This document shows positions 42,705 to 51,117 of a stretch of 64,000 bases of DNA, one piece after another. A program made the translations under genes and the position numbers. This stretch comes from Phytomonospora sp040655735 (GTDB lineage: Bacteria; Actinomycetota; Actinomycetes; Mycobacteriales; Micromonosporaceae). The DNA is taken from the NCBI RefSeq assembly GCF_040655735.1, contig NZ_JBFAKK010000006.1, positions 186,001 through 250,000 of the forward strand, read 5' to 3'. The notes under the pieces were generated by a model. It ran no database searches and was not told the origin of the DNA. It worked only from the letters and a program-made list of their open reading frames with translations. Each line of letters begins with the position of its first letter. The first letter of the stretch is position 1.

Positions 42705-44066
42705 TCACATTCCAGCAATCAGCTTATCCACCCGCTCATCACGCGACCGGAACGGATCCTTGCACAACACCGTGCGCTGCGCCTGGTCATTCAGCTTCAA
42801 GTGCACCCAGTCGACCGTGAAATCACGACGACGCTCCTGCGCCTTCCGAATGAACTCACCCCGCAACCGCGCACGAGTCGTCTGAGGCGGACGCTCCTTC
42901 GCCTCGAAGATCTCCACATCATTCGCGATCCGATCCACCATCCCCCGACGCTCCAGCAGATAGTAGAGCCCACGACCCCGCCGGACATCGTGATAAGCCA
43001 GATCCAACTGCGCCACCCGCGGCGAGGACATCGGCATGTCACCGTTCTTCGCCCGATAACGCTCGATCAGCTTCAACTTCGCGACCCAGTCGATCTCACG
43101 CTCGACCGCCGACAGATTCTCCGCCTCCACCGCCGCCAGCACACGACCCCACAACTCCACCACACGCTTGGCCGTCTCATCACCACCACGACGCTCCACG
43201 AAGTCCGCCGCCTTCATCAGGTACTCCTGCTGAATCTGCAGCGCGCTCGCCTCACGCCCGTTGGCCAGACGGACCTTCCGGCGGCCGGTGATGTCGTGGG
43301 AGACCTCGCGGATCGCCCGGATCGGGTTCTCCAAGGTCAGGTCGCGCATCGCCACACCCGACTCGATCATCCGCAGCACCAGGTCCGCGCTGCCCACCTT
43401 CAGCAGCGTCGTCACCTCGTTCATGTTCGAGTCGCCGACGATCACGTGCAGGCGCCGGTAGCGCTCGGCGTCGGCGTGCGGCTCATCGCGGGTGTTGATG
43501 ATCGGCCGAGAGCGGGTCGTCGCCGAGGACACGCCCTCCCAGATGTGCTCGGCACGCTGGGAAAGGCAGTACACCGCGCCACGCGGAGTCTGCAGCACCT
43601 TTCCGGCTCCGCAGATCAGCTGACGGGTCACCAGGAATGGGATGAGGATATCGGCCAGCCGACCGAATTCGCCGTGCCGCGACACCAGGAAATTCTCGTG
43701 ACACCCATATGAATTGCCGGCCGAATCGGTATTGTTCTTGAACAGATAAATGTCCCCGGCGATGCCCTCGTCGTGCAGCCGGCGCTCGGCGTCGATGAGC
43801 AGGCCCTCCAGGATCCGCTCGCCCGCCCGGTCGTGCTTGACCAGCTCGACGACCGAATCGCACTCCGGCGTGGCGTACTCCGGGTGCGAACCCACATCAA
43901 GGTACAAACGCGCACCATTGCGCAGGAAGACGTTGCTAGACCGGCCCCAGCTCACCACCCGCCGGAACAGGTACCGCGCCACCTCATCCGGAGAGAGACG
44001 ACGCTGCCCACGGAACGTACAGGTCACACCAAACTCGGTCTCCAGACCGAAAATCCGCCTGTCCAT
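42705..44066 (-). CDS. pafA: Pup-protein ligase
   Basis: 453 residues, the standard length. It opens MDRRIFGLETEFGVTCTF with the catalytic glutamates of the carboxylate-amine ligase fold, then LYLDVGSHPEYATPEC with the general base Asp (57), YLFKNNTDSAGNSYGCHENF and RPIINTRDEPHAD. PafA uses ATP to join the C-terminal Glu of Pup to substrate lysines. There is no Dop-loop insertion, which separates it from Dop at 47509. It lies downstream of prcA across a 158-bp gap with a hairpin, so it may have its own promoter. Confidence 0.97.
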   Translation of the reverse strand: MDRRIFGLETEFGVTCTFRGQRRLSPDEVARYLFRRVVSWGRSSNVFLRNGARLYLDVGSHPEYATPECDSVVELVKHDRAGERILEGLLIDAERRLHDEGIAGDIYLFKNNTDSAGNSYGCHENFLVSRHGEFGRLADILIPFLVTRQLICGAGKVLQTPRGAVYCLSQRAEHIWEGVSSATTRSRPIINTRDEPHADAERYRRLHVIVGDSNMNEVTTLLKVGSADLVLRMIESGVAMRDLTLENPIRAIREVSHDITGRRKVRLANGREASALQIQQEYLMKAADFVERRGGDETAKRVVELWGRVLAAVEAENLSAVEREIDWVAKLKLIERYRAKNGDMPMSSPRVAQLDLAYHDVRRGRGLYYLLERRGMVDRIANDVEIFEAKERPPQTTRARLRGEFIRKAQERRRDFTVDWVHLKLNDQAQRTVLCKDPFRSRDERVDKLIAGM

Positions 44067-44171
44067 GCGACGACACTACCGGTCGAAGCCGACAAGTCCA
44101 CAGTGTCGAGCCAGACTGTTTTCGGCGAGGCGACCCAGAGTGACCACGACACCGCCCGCTAACGCAGCGCG

Positions 44172-44195
44172 CCCGGCGCCGAGACCGGCACCGGG
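44172..44195 (-). terminator. hairpin between prcA and pafA
   Basis: Stem CCCGGCGCC / GGCACCGGG with one internal mismatch and a 6-nt loop, 30-53 bases past the prcA stop. It may end or attenuate the proteasome transcript before pafA. Confidence 0.5.
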
Positions 44196-44224
44196 CAGCG
44201 TGTGAACCACGTTCTCGCAGGCCC

Positions 44225-45073
44225 TCAGGCCTTCTTACCGTCGCCGTCCTCATCGGACGGCAGCTCGACGTCCACAATGTCCTTGGCCACCGCGGGCGGC
44301 TGAGGGTCCGCCGGACTGTCCGACTCAGGCGTCTGCGGATCCACCGGCTCGACCACCTCGGCCCCCACCTCCGCCGAAGGCAGCAGCAGCGCCTCCAGCG
44401 CCGCACCGCGAATCCGCCGGAACGAACGCCCCGGACGGCCCCGATCCAGCACCGCGACCTCAAGCTGGTCGGCCTTCAGCTCACGCTGCGCACCACCGTC
44501 GCCGCCGATGCTCCCCAGAGCACGCACCGCGAGCCGCAGCGCCTCCTCCAGGTCGGCCTCCACCCGATGCGACTCGCGCACCTTCGTACCGATCTGCTCC
44601 GACTGGCCGCCCATCGCCACAAAGCCCGGCTCATCGTTGATGGAACCGTCATAGGTCAGGCGGTAAAGCTCATCGTCCTCCGGCGTCGCACCGACACCGG
44701 CGACGCACACCTCGACCTCGAAAGGCTTCGTGGACTCGGTGAAGATCGCACCAAGGTTCTGCGCGAACACATTCGCCAAGGGCCACGCCGTCACATCACG
44801 GCGGTCATAGGCATAACCCCGCAGATCCGCCATCCGCACACCGGCGGCCCGCAGATTCTCGAACTCGTTATAGCGGCCCACGGCCGCGAAACCGATCCGG
44901 TCATAGATCTCACTGATCTTGTGCAGCGCGGTCGACAGATTCTCCGCGACGAACAGAACACCACCGGCGAAACTCAGCACCACGACACTGCGACCGCGGG
45001 CGATCCCCTTACGGGCATACTCCGAACGGTCCCGCATGATCTGCTCGGGCGAGGTGTAGAACTGCATGGCCAT
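44225..45073 (-). CDS. prcA: proteasome alpha subunit
   Basis: 282 residues. The N-terminal gate and first helix are typical of alpha subunits: MQFYTSPEQIMRDRSEYARK, then GIARGRSVVVLSFAGGVLFV, ISEIYDRIGFAAVGRYNEFE and RGYAYDRRDVTA. There is no active-site Thr. The C-terminal 60 residues are an acidic, Pro-rich extension (EPVDPQTPESDSPADP...SDEDGDGKKA). Alpha rings gate the 20S core and dock Arc/Mpa. It starts 44 bp after the prcB stop. Confidence 0.96.
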   Translation of the reverse strand: MAMQFYTSPEQIMRDRSEYARKGIARGRSVVVLSFAGGVLFVAENLSTALHKISEIYDRIGFAAVGRYNEFENLRAAGVRMADLRGYAYDRRDVTAWPLANVFAQNLGAIFTESTKPFEVEVCVAGVGATPEDDELYRLTYDGSINDEPGFVAMGGQSEQIGTKVRESHRVEADLEEALRLAVRALGSIGGDGGAQRELKADQLEVAVLDRGRPGRSFRRIRGAALEALLLPSAEVGAEVVEPVDPQTPESDSPADPQPPAVAKDIVDVELPSDEDGDGKKA

Positions 45074-45117
45074 GACGACGAACTCCCTTCAGGACAACGG
45101 CAAACCGACAACCCGAC

Positions 45118-45957
45118 CTAACGCCCGGGGTACTCCGACCTCTCCCCGATCACATCGCGCGCGAGACGCTCGACCTCGGCGTCCGGGATCCGCACGGTCC
45201 CCTCGGCCGAAGCCGTCATGATGACCGGGAACAACCCCCGCGTCAGGTCCGGACCACCCGTGGCACTGTCCTCATCGGCGGCGTCGTAGAGCGACTCCAC
45301 CGCCCACTTCACCGCGGTGTCGACGTCGGCGCCCGGCCGGAACCGCTTCTTCAGCGCCGAACGCGCGAAGAGCGAACCCGAACCGATCCCGTCGTAGTCG
45401 CGCTCCTCGTAGAGACCGCCGATCACGTCGTAGGAGAAGATCCGGCCCGCCTTGCCCGGCTCACGCGAGTCGAGGTCGTAACCGGCGAACAACGGCACGG
45501 CCGCCAGGCCCTGCATGGCCGCCGACAAGTTGCCGCGAACCATCGTCGCCAGCCGGTTCGCCTTCCCGTGCAAGGAGAGCGGAGTCCCCTCGATCTTCTC
45601 GAAGTGCTCCAGCTCCACCTGGAACAGGCGCACCAGCTCCAGACCGAGACCCGCCGTACCCGCGAAACCCACCAGCGAGTACACGTCGGAGGCGAAGACC
45701 TTCTCGATGTCGCGACTCGCGATCAGATTCCCCTGCGTGGCCCGCCGGTCGCCGGCCATCACCACGCCACCCTCATAGGTCATCGCCACGATCGTCGTCG
45801 CGTGCGGCGAAGCATGCGACAAATCCCCCGGCGGCAGCGGCCGCCGGCCCGGCAGAAACTCAGGCGCCGCCGCCTGAAGGAACTCGGTGAACGACGACGA
45901 ACCGGTCGCGCTGAACGCCGCCGGCATCCGTCCCGGGAAGTCTGCTCCTGTGGTCAC
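45118..45957 (-). CDS. prcB: proteasome beta subunit (catalytic)
   Basis: 279 residues, of which about 53 form the propeptide. Processing should expose Thr54 in HATTIVAMTYEGGVVMAGDR, the N-terminal nucleophile; Lys and Asp of the active site follow in GDRRATQGN...DIEKVFASD. Mycobacterial PrcB has Gly before the Thr; Ala is found here. The GTG at 45955-45957 overlaps the stop of the nuclease gene (GTGA), so the two are translationally coupled. It assembles with PrcA into the 20S core. Confidence 0.96.
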   Translation of the reverse strand: MTTGADFPGRMPAAFSATGSSSFTEFLQAAAPEFLPGRRPLPPGDLSHASPHATTIVAMTYEGGVVMAGDRRATQGNLIASRDIEKVFASDVYSLVGFAGTAGLGLELVRLFQVELEHFEKIEGTPLSLHGKANRLATMVRGNLSAAMQGLAAVPLFAGYDLDSREPGKAGRIFSYDVIGGLYEERDYDGIGSGSLFARSALKKRFRPGADVDTAVKWAVESLYDAADEDSATGGPDLTRGLFPVIMTASAEGTVRIPDAEVERLARDVIGERSEYPGR

Positions 45958-47162
45958 GGGCTCCCTCTTCCTGTCACTCGTCGATCCTCATTCACCTCGC
46001 GCTGAGCGGGCACGCCAAAGATACTGTGCAGCCGCCGGACGTGATGCTCACGGTGCGCCTCCATGTCCACACGCGCACGATCCCACGTCCCCTTAGGATC
46101 ACGATGCGCCTCCGGCACCCGGTGCCCGGCCTCGCCGGACGACAAGTGCTCGCCGATGTACTCGATCGCGGCCTTCATGCGGAAGTAGTCCTCCTCGAAC
46201 AGGCCCAGCGCGTTGTTGCACTTGAAGCACAGGATCCCGCGCACCTTGCCGGTCACATGATCGTGGTCGACGTGGTAGCGCTCGTGTTCGAGCTTGCATA
46301 TCGCGCACACCCAGAATTGAGCGGCCAGCATCTCCTCGACCTGAGCCTCGGTCAGGCCGTAGCGGCGCTTGAGGTGGTAGTTGCGCATACTTCCGTGATA
46401 CCGGGCACGGCTCTCCTTCGCGGCGGCGTTGAGGCAGGGCTTGCAGTAGGAGTGCAGGCCCGAGACCGCCGCCGTGGCCTTCACGAACTCGTCGTGATCC
46501 TTGACCTCATCGCACCTCCGGCAGCGCTTCCGTCCTTCGGGAAGTACCTCGGGCTTGCGGACGCCGCGTCCCTGTGACTCGAAGACCCTCTTCGCATAGC
46601 TCGCCTGACTGCGCAGGTTCATGCACGACCGGCAGTAGCTCCCGTAGCCGGACTCGCGCCTCGACGACGGCGCGAACTCCGCCAGGCGCAGCCACCGTTC
46701 GCAGTCCCGGCACATCCGCTGACCGTCTCGGTCCTCGGGCCCTCTGGCGCGGATCTCCCGGAGCACTCGTCCCTCGGCCTCCGCCTGAGCGACGGCCTTG
46801 GCGCGCGATCGGCGATTCGAGCAAGGCCTGCAATAGCTCGCCCTCCCCGACCGCTGGTACTTCGTCGGGGAGAAGTCCTCGACCGGCAACCACTCCTCGC
46901 ACGCACGGCACATCCGCTGACCGACACGGTCGGCCGGCGACACCTTCCGGGGAGTCTTGCCCGCCTCCGCCCGCTTCGCCCGATAGCGCTCACGAGCCAG
47001 ACTGTTCACGCATTTCCGACAAGAATTGTACCGATAACCCTTTTGATTCTTTTTGAAATTGTCGAGCGGATACCATTCCCCGCAGGTTGCACATGGCCTT
47101 CTGTCGTCCTCACCCAAGTCCATTCCCGCCCCTTTTAGTGCGCCCGGTATGTCCGACTTCAT
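45954..47162 (-). CDS. endonuclease VII-type HNH nuclease with four zinc-ribbon repeats
   Basis: 402 residues. The C-terminal domain (about 280-345) carries the T4 endonuclease VII signature: zinc cysteines C286/C289 and C312/C315, catalytic YHVDHDH (Asp299, His300, His302) and Asn316 right after the last Cys, as in T4 gp49 (Asp40, His41, His43, Asn62). N-terminally, four repeats each have CxxC, about 20-22 residues, CxxC (C24/C27...C48/C51; C85/88...C111/114; C151/154...C177/180; C214/217...C240/243), period 61-66. It lies between pup and prcB in the proteasome operon and overlaps the prcB start. T4 gp49 cuts Holliday junctions. ATG at 47162 lies in the loop of an inverted repeat; ATG at 47123 is an alternative. 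The first 150 bp are less G+C-rich than the rest. Confidence 0.9.
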   Translation of the reverse strand: MKSDIPGALKGAGMDLGEDDRRPCATCGEWYPLDNFKKNQKGYRYNSCRKCVNSLARERYRAKRAEAGKTPRKVSPADRVGQRMCRACEEWLPVEDFSPTKYQRSGRASYCRPCSNRRSRAKAVAQAEAEGRVLREIRARGPEDRDGQRMCRDCERWLRLAEFAPSSRRESGYGSYCRSCMNLRSQASYAKRVFESQGRGVRKPEVLPEGRKRCRRCDEVKDHDEFVKATAAVSGLHSYCKPCLNAAAKESRARYHGSMRNYHLKRRYGLTEAQVEEMLAAQFWVCAICKLEHERYHVDHDHVTGKVRGILCFKCNNALGLFEEDYFRMKAAIEYIGEHLSSGEAGHRVPEAHRDPKGTWDRARVDMEAHREHHVRRLHSIFGVPAQREVNEDRRVTGRGSP

Positions 47163-47187
47163 CCCTATTTAAATCGGACATACCGGG
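47143..47187. promoter_or_regulatory. perfect 14-bp inverted repeat at the nuclease gene start
   Basis: Arms CCCGGTATGTCCGA (47143-47156) and TCGGACATACCGGG (47174-47187), spacer of 17 bp. It fills the gap between the pup stop (47191) and the nuclease start; the ATG at 47160-47162 lies in the spacer. In mRNA it would form a hairpin with the start codon in its loop, and in DNA it could extrude as a cruciform. It may attenuate, regulate translation or bind a protein. Confidence 0.85.
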
Positions 47188-47190
47188 ACA

Positions 47191-47409
47191 TTACTCCCCG
47201 CCCTTTTGTACGAATGAGCGAACGAACTCTGCGCTGTTAACCTCCAGGACTTCATCAATCTCGTCCAGCAGGTCGTCGACGTCCTCGGTCAGTTCCTCGT
47301 GCCGTTCGGCGATCTCGGGGTTGACCTCCGGCGCGGCGGTCTCGTCGGTTTCGGAATCGCGGCGCGACCGCGACGACTGCGACTGACCGCCCGTGTCCTT
47401 CGTTGCCAT
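47191..47409 (-). CDS. pup: prokaryotic ubiquitin-like protein Pup
   Basis: 72 residues. It has the usual acidic, largely disordered sequence with the Arc-binding coiled helix (EELTEDVDDLLDEIDEVLE) and ends SFVQKGGE. The last residue is already Glu, not Gln as in mycobacteria, so PafA can use it without prior deamidation by Dop. The ATG at 47407-47409 has AAGGAG 7 bases upstream; the open frame continues upstream but is not homologous. It is 99 bp downstream of dop and directly upstream of the nuclease gene. Confidence 0.96.
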   Translation of the reverse strand: MATKDTGGQSQSSRSRRDSETDETAAPEVNPEIAERHEELTEDVDDLLDEIDEVLEVNSAEFVRSFVQKGGE

Positions 47410-47508
47410 GTCCGGCTCCTTCTGTACTGGTGTGCTAACCGTGTGGTCTCGACCGTACCGCGAAGATCCGACCTTCGGGTGCGCCGACATCGGGTCCCCG
47501 GTGTCCGG

Positions 47509-49029
47509 TCAACGACCGCCGGTGATGATGTCGAGCAGGTCCTTGGCCGACGCGCAGCGGTCGAACAGCGCTCCGACGTGGGCCTCGGTCCCGCGCTCGG
47601 GCTCCATCATCGGCACGCGGACGAGCGATTCGCTGCCGACGTCGAAGATGACCGAGTCCCAACTGGCCGCGACGACCTCGGTGCCGTACTTGGCCAGACA
47701 GCGGCCCCGGAAGTAGGCGCGCGTGTCGGTCGGGGGCAGCCCCATGGCGTCGACGATCTCGTCCTCGGTGAACAGGGTCTTCATGGCCCCGCGGGCGACG
47801 AGCCGGTTGTAGAGCCCCTTGCCCGCGCGCACGTCGGAGTACTGCAGGTCGACGAGCTGAAGCTTGGGGTTCTCCCAGGACAGCTGCTCACGGTCGCGGT
47901 AGCCGTTGAGCAGCCTCAGTTTGGCCACCCAGTCGAGCTCGTTGGCGCACAGCATCGGATCGCGCTCCAGCCGGTCCAAGACGCTCTCCCAGCGCGCTAG
48001 GACGTCGAGGGTGTCCTCGTCGGCGTCGGCACCGAAACGGCTCTCCACATAGGCCTTGGCGCGTTCGTAGAACTCCCACTGGACCTGCACGGCGGTCATC
48101 CGGCGGCCGTCGCGCAGCCGGACCTTGTGCTGGAGCGTCGGGTCGTGGCTGATGGCCTTGAGCTCGCTCACCGGGTCGACGATGGACAGTTCGCCGGTGA
48201 GGGCCTTGTCCTCGATCATCGCCAGGATCAGCGCGGTGGTGCCCATCTTGAGGTAGGTGGAGATCTCCGACAGGTTCGCGTCACCGATGATCACGTGCAG
48301 GCGGCGGTACTTGTCGGCGTCGGCGTGCGGCTCGTCGCGGGTGTTGATGATCGGCCGCTTGAGCGTGGTCTCCAGGCCGACCTCGACTTCGAAGAAGTCC
48401 GCCCGCTGCGAGATCTGGAACCCCGCCCGGCTGCCGTCGGCGCCGATGCCGACGCGGCCGGCTCCGGTGACGACGTTGCGCGTGACGAAGAAGGGCGTCA
48501 GGTAGGAGACGATGTCGGCGAACGGCGTCGCGCGGCTCATCGAGTAGTTCTCGTGCGCGCCGTAGCTGGCGCCCTTGTTGTCGGTGTTGTTCTTGTAGAG
48601 GTTGATCGGGGCGTTGCCCGGCACGGTCGCGGCACGCCGTGCGGCCTCGGCCATGACACGCTCGCCGGCCTTGTCCCACAAGACCAGGTCGCGAGGGTTG
48701 GTCACCTCGGGTGTGGAGTACTCGGGATGAGCGTGGTCGACGTAGAGACGGGCCCCGTTGGTCAAGATGACGTTCGCCAGACCAAGGTCCTCGTCGGCGA
48801 GCGTTTCGGCGGGGTCGTACATGGCCCCGGTGTAGGTGAAGCCCCTGGCGTCGCGGAGCGGGGATTCCTCCTCGTAGTCCCATCGGGCACGGCCGCCCTT
48901 GGCCAGCTCGGGCCGGGCTCCGTAGGCGTTGACGATTTGGGACGAGGTCACCATCGGGTTGGCCCCTGGCTGTCCCGGTACCGAGATGCCGTATTCGACC
49001 TCGGTGCCCATGATGCGGCGTACGGTCAT
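47509..49029 (-). CDS. dop: Pup deamidase/depupylase
   Basis: 506 residues. It starts MTVRRIMGTEVEYGISVPGQ, with the ATP/Mg glutamates, and has the Dop-loop insertion (about 45-85, ending DPAETLADEDLG) that PafA lacks. The nucleophile/base Asp is in ARLYVDHAHPEYSTPE (Asp98). Other shared motifs are LYKNNTDNKGASYGAHENY and RPIINTRDEPHADADK. Since Pup here ends in Glu, its main role is probably removing Pup from proteins rather than deamidation. It is the first gene of the dop-pup-nuclease-prcB-prcA run. Confidence 0.96.
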   Translation of the reverse strand: MTVRRIMGTEVEYGISVPGQPGANPMVTSSQIVNAYGARPELAKGGRARWDYEEESPLRDARGFTYTGAMYDPAETLADEDLGLANVILTNGARLYVDHAHPEYSTPEVTNPRDLVLWDKAGERVMAEAARRAATVPGNAPINLYKNNTDNKGASYGAHENYSMSRATPFADIVSYLTPFFVTRNVVTGAGRVGIGADGSRAGFQISQRADFFEVEVGLETTLKRPIINTRDEPHADADKYRRLHVIIGDANLSEISTYLKMGTTALILAMIEDKALTGELSIVDPVSELKAISHDPTLQHKVRLRDGRRMTAVQVQWEFYERAKAYVESRFGADADEDTLDVLARWESVLDRLERDPMLCANELDWVAKLRLLNGYRDREQLSWENPKLQLVDLQYSDVRAGKGLYNRLVARGAMKTLFTEDEIVDAMGLPPTDTRAYFRGRCLAKYGTEVVAASWDSVIFDVGSESLVRVPMMEPERGTEAHVGALFDRCASAKDLLDIITGGR

Positions 49030-49063
49030 GCTCCGAGACTAGACGCCTTGAGGCCTTCAGGTG

Positions 49064-51115
49064 TCAGGCGTGCGCGGGTGGTCCTTCTCCGGGCATGTCG
49101 GGAAGGTATACGACCGTCAGTCCCCCGCCGGGGTTCGTGGCCGCGAATTCGTTCAGCAGGGCCGCGGTGTTGGGGTCGTTGGTGAGCACGCGCAGGGGGA
49201 CGGTGCTCTCGGTGACGACCAGTTTGTAGAGGTCGAGGCTGGCCTGTGCCTCGCCGTTGAGCGGGGTGGCGGGGTCGTGGCCGTTGAGGTTGTCGAGTTC
49301 GACGCCGTAGACCTGGCGGTAGAGGCCGCCCAGGTTGCGGTTGAGCATGGCCAGGATCAGGGTGAGGTGCTGGTTGCTGCCGCCGTTGGGCGAGAAGACG
49401 ACCTGCGTGGGGATTCCGTCGGCGGTGAGTCCTCTGTCGTCGAGGTATTCGAGGGTGTTGCTGACGGAGGAGTGGATCTGGCCGCTGCCCCACACGCTGA
49501 TCCAGTTGGTGTCGGTGCCCGGCTGGTGGAGCGCGCCGTTGTAGGACGGCGGGGTCCCGGTCGGGAGGGCGCCGGTGACGAAGACGGCGAAGGCGACCGC
49601 GGCGGTCGAGGCGAGCGCGCCGCGTAGGCGGGGTGTTGTGCCGCGGTGCCACCAGGTGGGGGGGCGTAGGAGGGATACGGCGGCGCCGGCGGTGATGATG
49701 AGGATGATGACGAGGGCTTGGATGACTTTTTCGTAGTAGTAGGAGCCGGTGCCGATGTAGGCGACGTTGTAGGCGCGTAGGCCGATGGCGAAGAGGAGGC
49801 CGCCGAGGCTGGTGGCGGCGAGGATTTGGAGGCGTGGGCTGCGGCGGAGGTTGGGGGTGAGGACGGCGACGGCTGCGAGTGCGAGGGAGGCGTAGAGGAC
49901 GACTTTGGGCATCGCGACGATGAAGCCGGTGGCGTTGACGTGGTGGGCGCCGTCGAAGCCTCGGATGTAGGGGATGAGGACTTGCATGGAGGCGGCGAGT
50001 CCGAAGAAGGCGCCGAGGGTGATGGTGAGGATGGGGCGGGCTTTGAGGCGTGGCCAGTGGGTGGCGGCGGTGGCGAGGATGGCGATGCCGGCGAAGGCTG
50101 CGTAGAGGGTGTAGGTGTAGGTGACGGCGATGGTGAGGGCGCCGGCGAGGGCGATGTGTTCGGCGAGGTGCTTGGCGGGGCGGGCGAGCACGGCGATGAG
50201 GATGGCGAGGTAGGCGAGCCCGACGATTTGGGCGTCGAAGCCTTCCCAGACCATGGTGGTGAAGATGCCGGTGGTGATGAAGAGGGTGATGGTGCTGACG
50301 ATGAGGGCGCGTTTCCAGCCGGCGGCTTGTGGTCCGGCGATCCAGCGGGCGGCCCAGGCGGTGGTGAGTGCCATGAGGCCGAAGCCGATGGTGACGTACC
50401 AGTGGTAGCGCTGGAGGGCGTCGAGGGCGGGGCCGGGGTTGTTGCCGCCGGTGATGTAGGCGTCGATGGTGGCGAGGACGTAGTGCATTCCGGGTGGGTA
50501 GGCGGGGAACATGCTGGATTCGAGGATGGGGGCGGCTGCTTCGGGGTTGAGGGCCGGGTAGCCGCCGATGTGGCGGATGGTGTCGAAGAGGTTGAACTGG
50601 CGTAGGCGGTCGCCGCTGATGCCGGCGTAGGCGGTCCAGCCGAGGCGGGTGGTGGCGAGGGTGGGGGTGGCGGCGAGGTAGGTGGTGAGGGTGGCGCCGG
50701 CGGCGAGGAGGAGGTCGGTGCCGTGCGCGCGGAGTGGCAGGTGGGGGCGGCGGCCGGTGAGGGCGCTGATGGCGATGAGGGTGGTGAGGTAGGTGCCTGT
50801 CATGGGGATGGGGTGGAGGCCCCATGGCCAGTAGGTGGTGAGGAATCCGAGGAGCATGACCGCGGCGCTGGTGAGGCCGAGTGCGGGGATGAGGCGGTCG
50901 AGGAGTCCGGTGCCGGTGCGTAGGAGGGTGGCGGTGGCGACCCAGATGACCGGGAGCATGAGTATGTCGATGCCGAGCAGGTGTGCCAGGGCGGGGAGGG
51001 TCCAGGCGGCGGCGAGGTGGGCCGCGAGGTGTGCGGCGGGGCGCCGGTGTGGTGGTGTTCGGGTGTCTTCCGGCTCCGCGGTGGTCGTTTCCGGCGACCG
51101 GGCGTCGGTCAGCAT
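49064..51115 (-). CDS. multispanning membrane protein, GT-C/DUF6541-like, function unknown
   Basis: 683 residues with about twelve or more membrane helices and a soluble C-terminal domain of about 150 residues (from PTGTPPSYNGALHQPGTDTN). The motif FPAYPPGMHYVLATIDAY after the first helices and the large external loops resemble GT-C glycosyltransferases and the actinobacterial DUF6541 family. Such proteins transfer sugars from lipid carriers on the outer face of the membrane. It starts 2 bp after the flippase-like gene ends, so the two act together, probably on an envelope glycan. The coding strand is strikingly C-rich. Confidence 0.7.
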   Translation of the reverse strand: MLTDARSPETTTAEPEDTRTPPHRRPAAHLAAHLAAAWTLPALAHLLGIDILMLPVIWVATATLLRTGTGLLDRLIPALGLTSAAVMLLGFLTTYWPWGLHPIPMTGTYLTTLIAISALTGRRPHLPLRAHGTDLLLAAGATLTTYLAATPTLATTRLGWTAYAGISGDRLRQFNLFDTIRHIGGYPALNPEAAAPILESSMFPAYPPGMHYVLATIDAYITGGNNPGPALDALQRYHWYVTIGFGLMALTTAWAARWIAGPQAAGWKRALIVSTITLFITTGIFTTMVWEGFDAQIVGLAYLAILIAVLARPAKHLAEHIALAGALTIAVTYTYTLYAAFAGIAILATAATHWPRLKARPILTITLGAFFGLAASMQVLIPYIRGFDGAHHVNATGFIVAMPKVVLYASLALAAVAVLTPNLRRSPRLQILAATSLGGLLFAIGLRAYNVAYIGTGSYYYEKVIQALVIILIITAGAAVSLLRPPTWWHRGTTPRLRGALASTAAVAFAVFVTGALPTGTPPSYNGALHQPGTDTNWISVWGSGQIHSSVSNTLEYLDDRGLTADGIPTQVVFSPNGGSNQHLTLILAMLNRNLGGLYRQVYGVELDNLNGHDPATPLNGEAQASLDLYKLVVTESTVPLRVLTNDPNTAALLNEFAATNPGGGLTVVYLPDMPGEGPPAHA

Positions 51116-51117
51116 CC

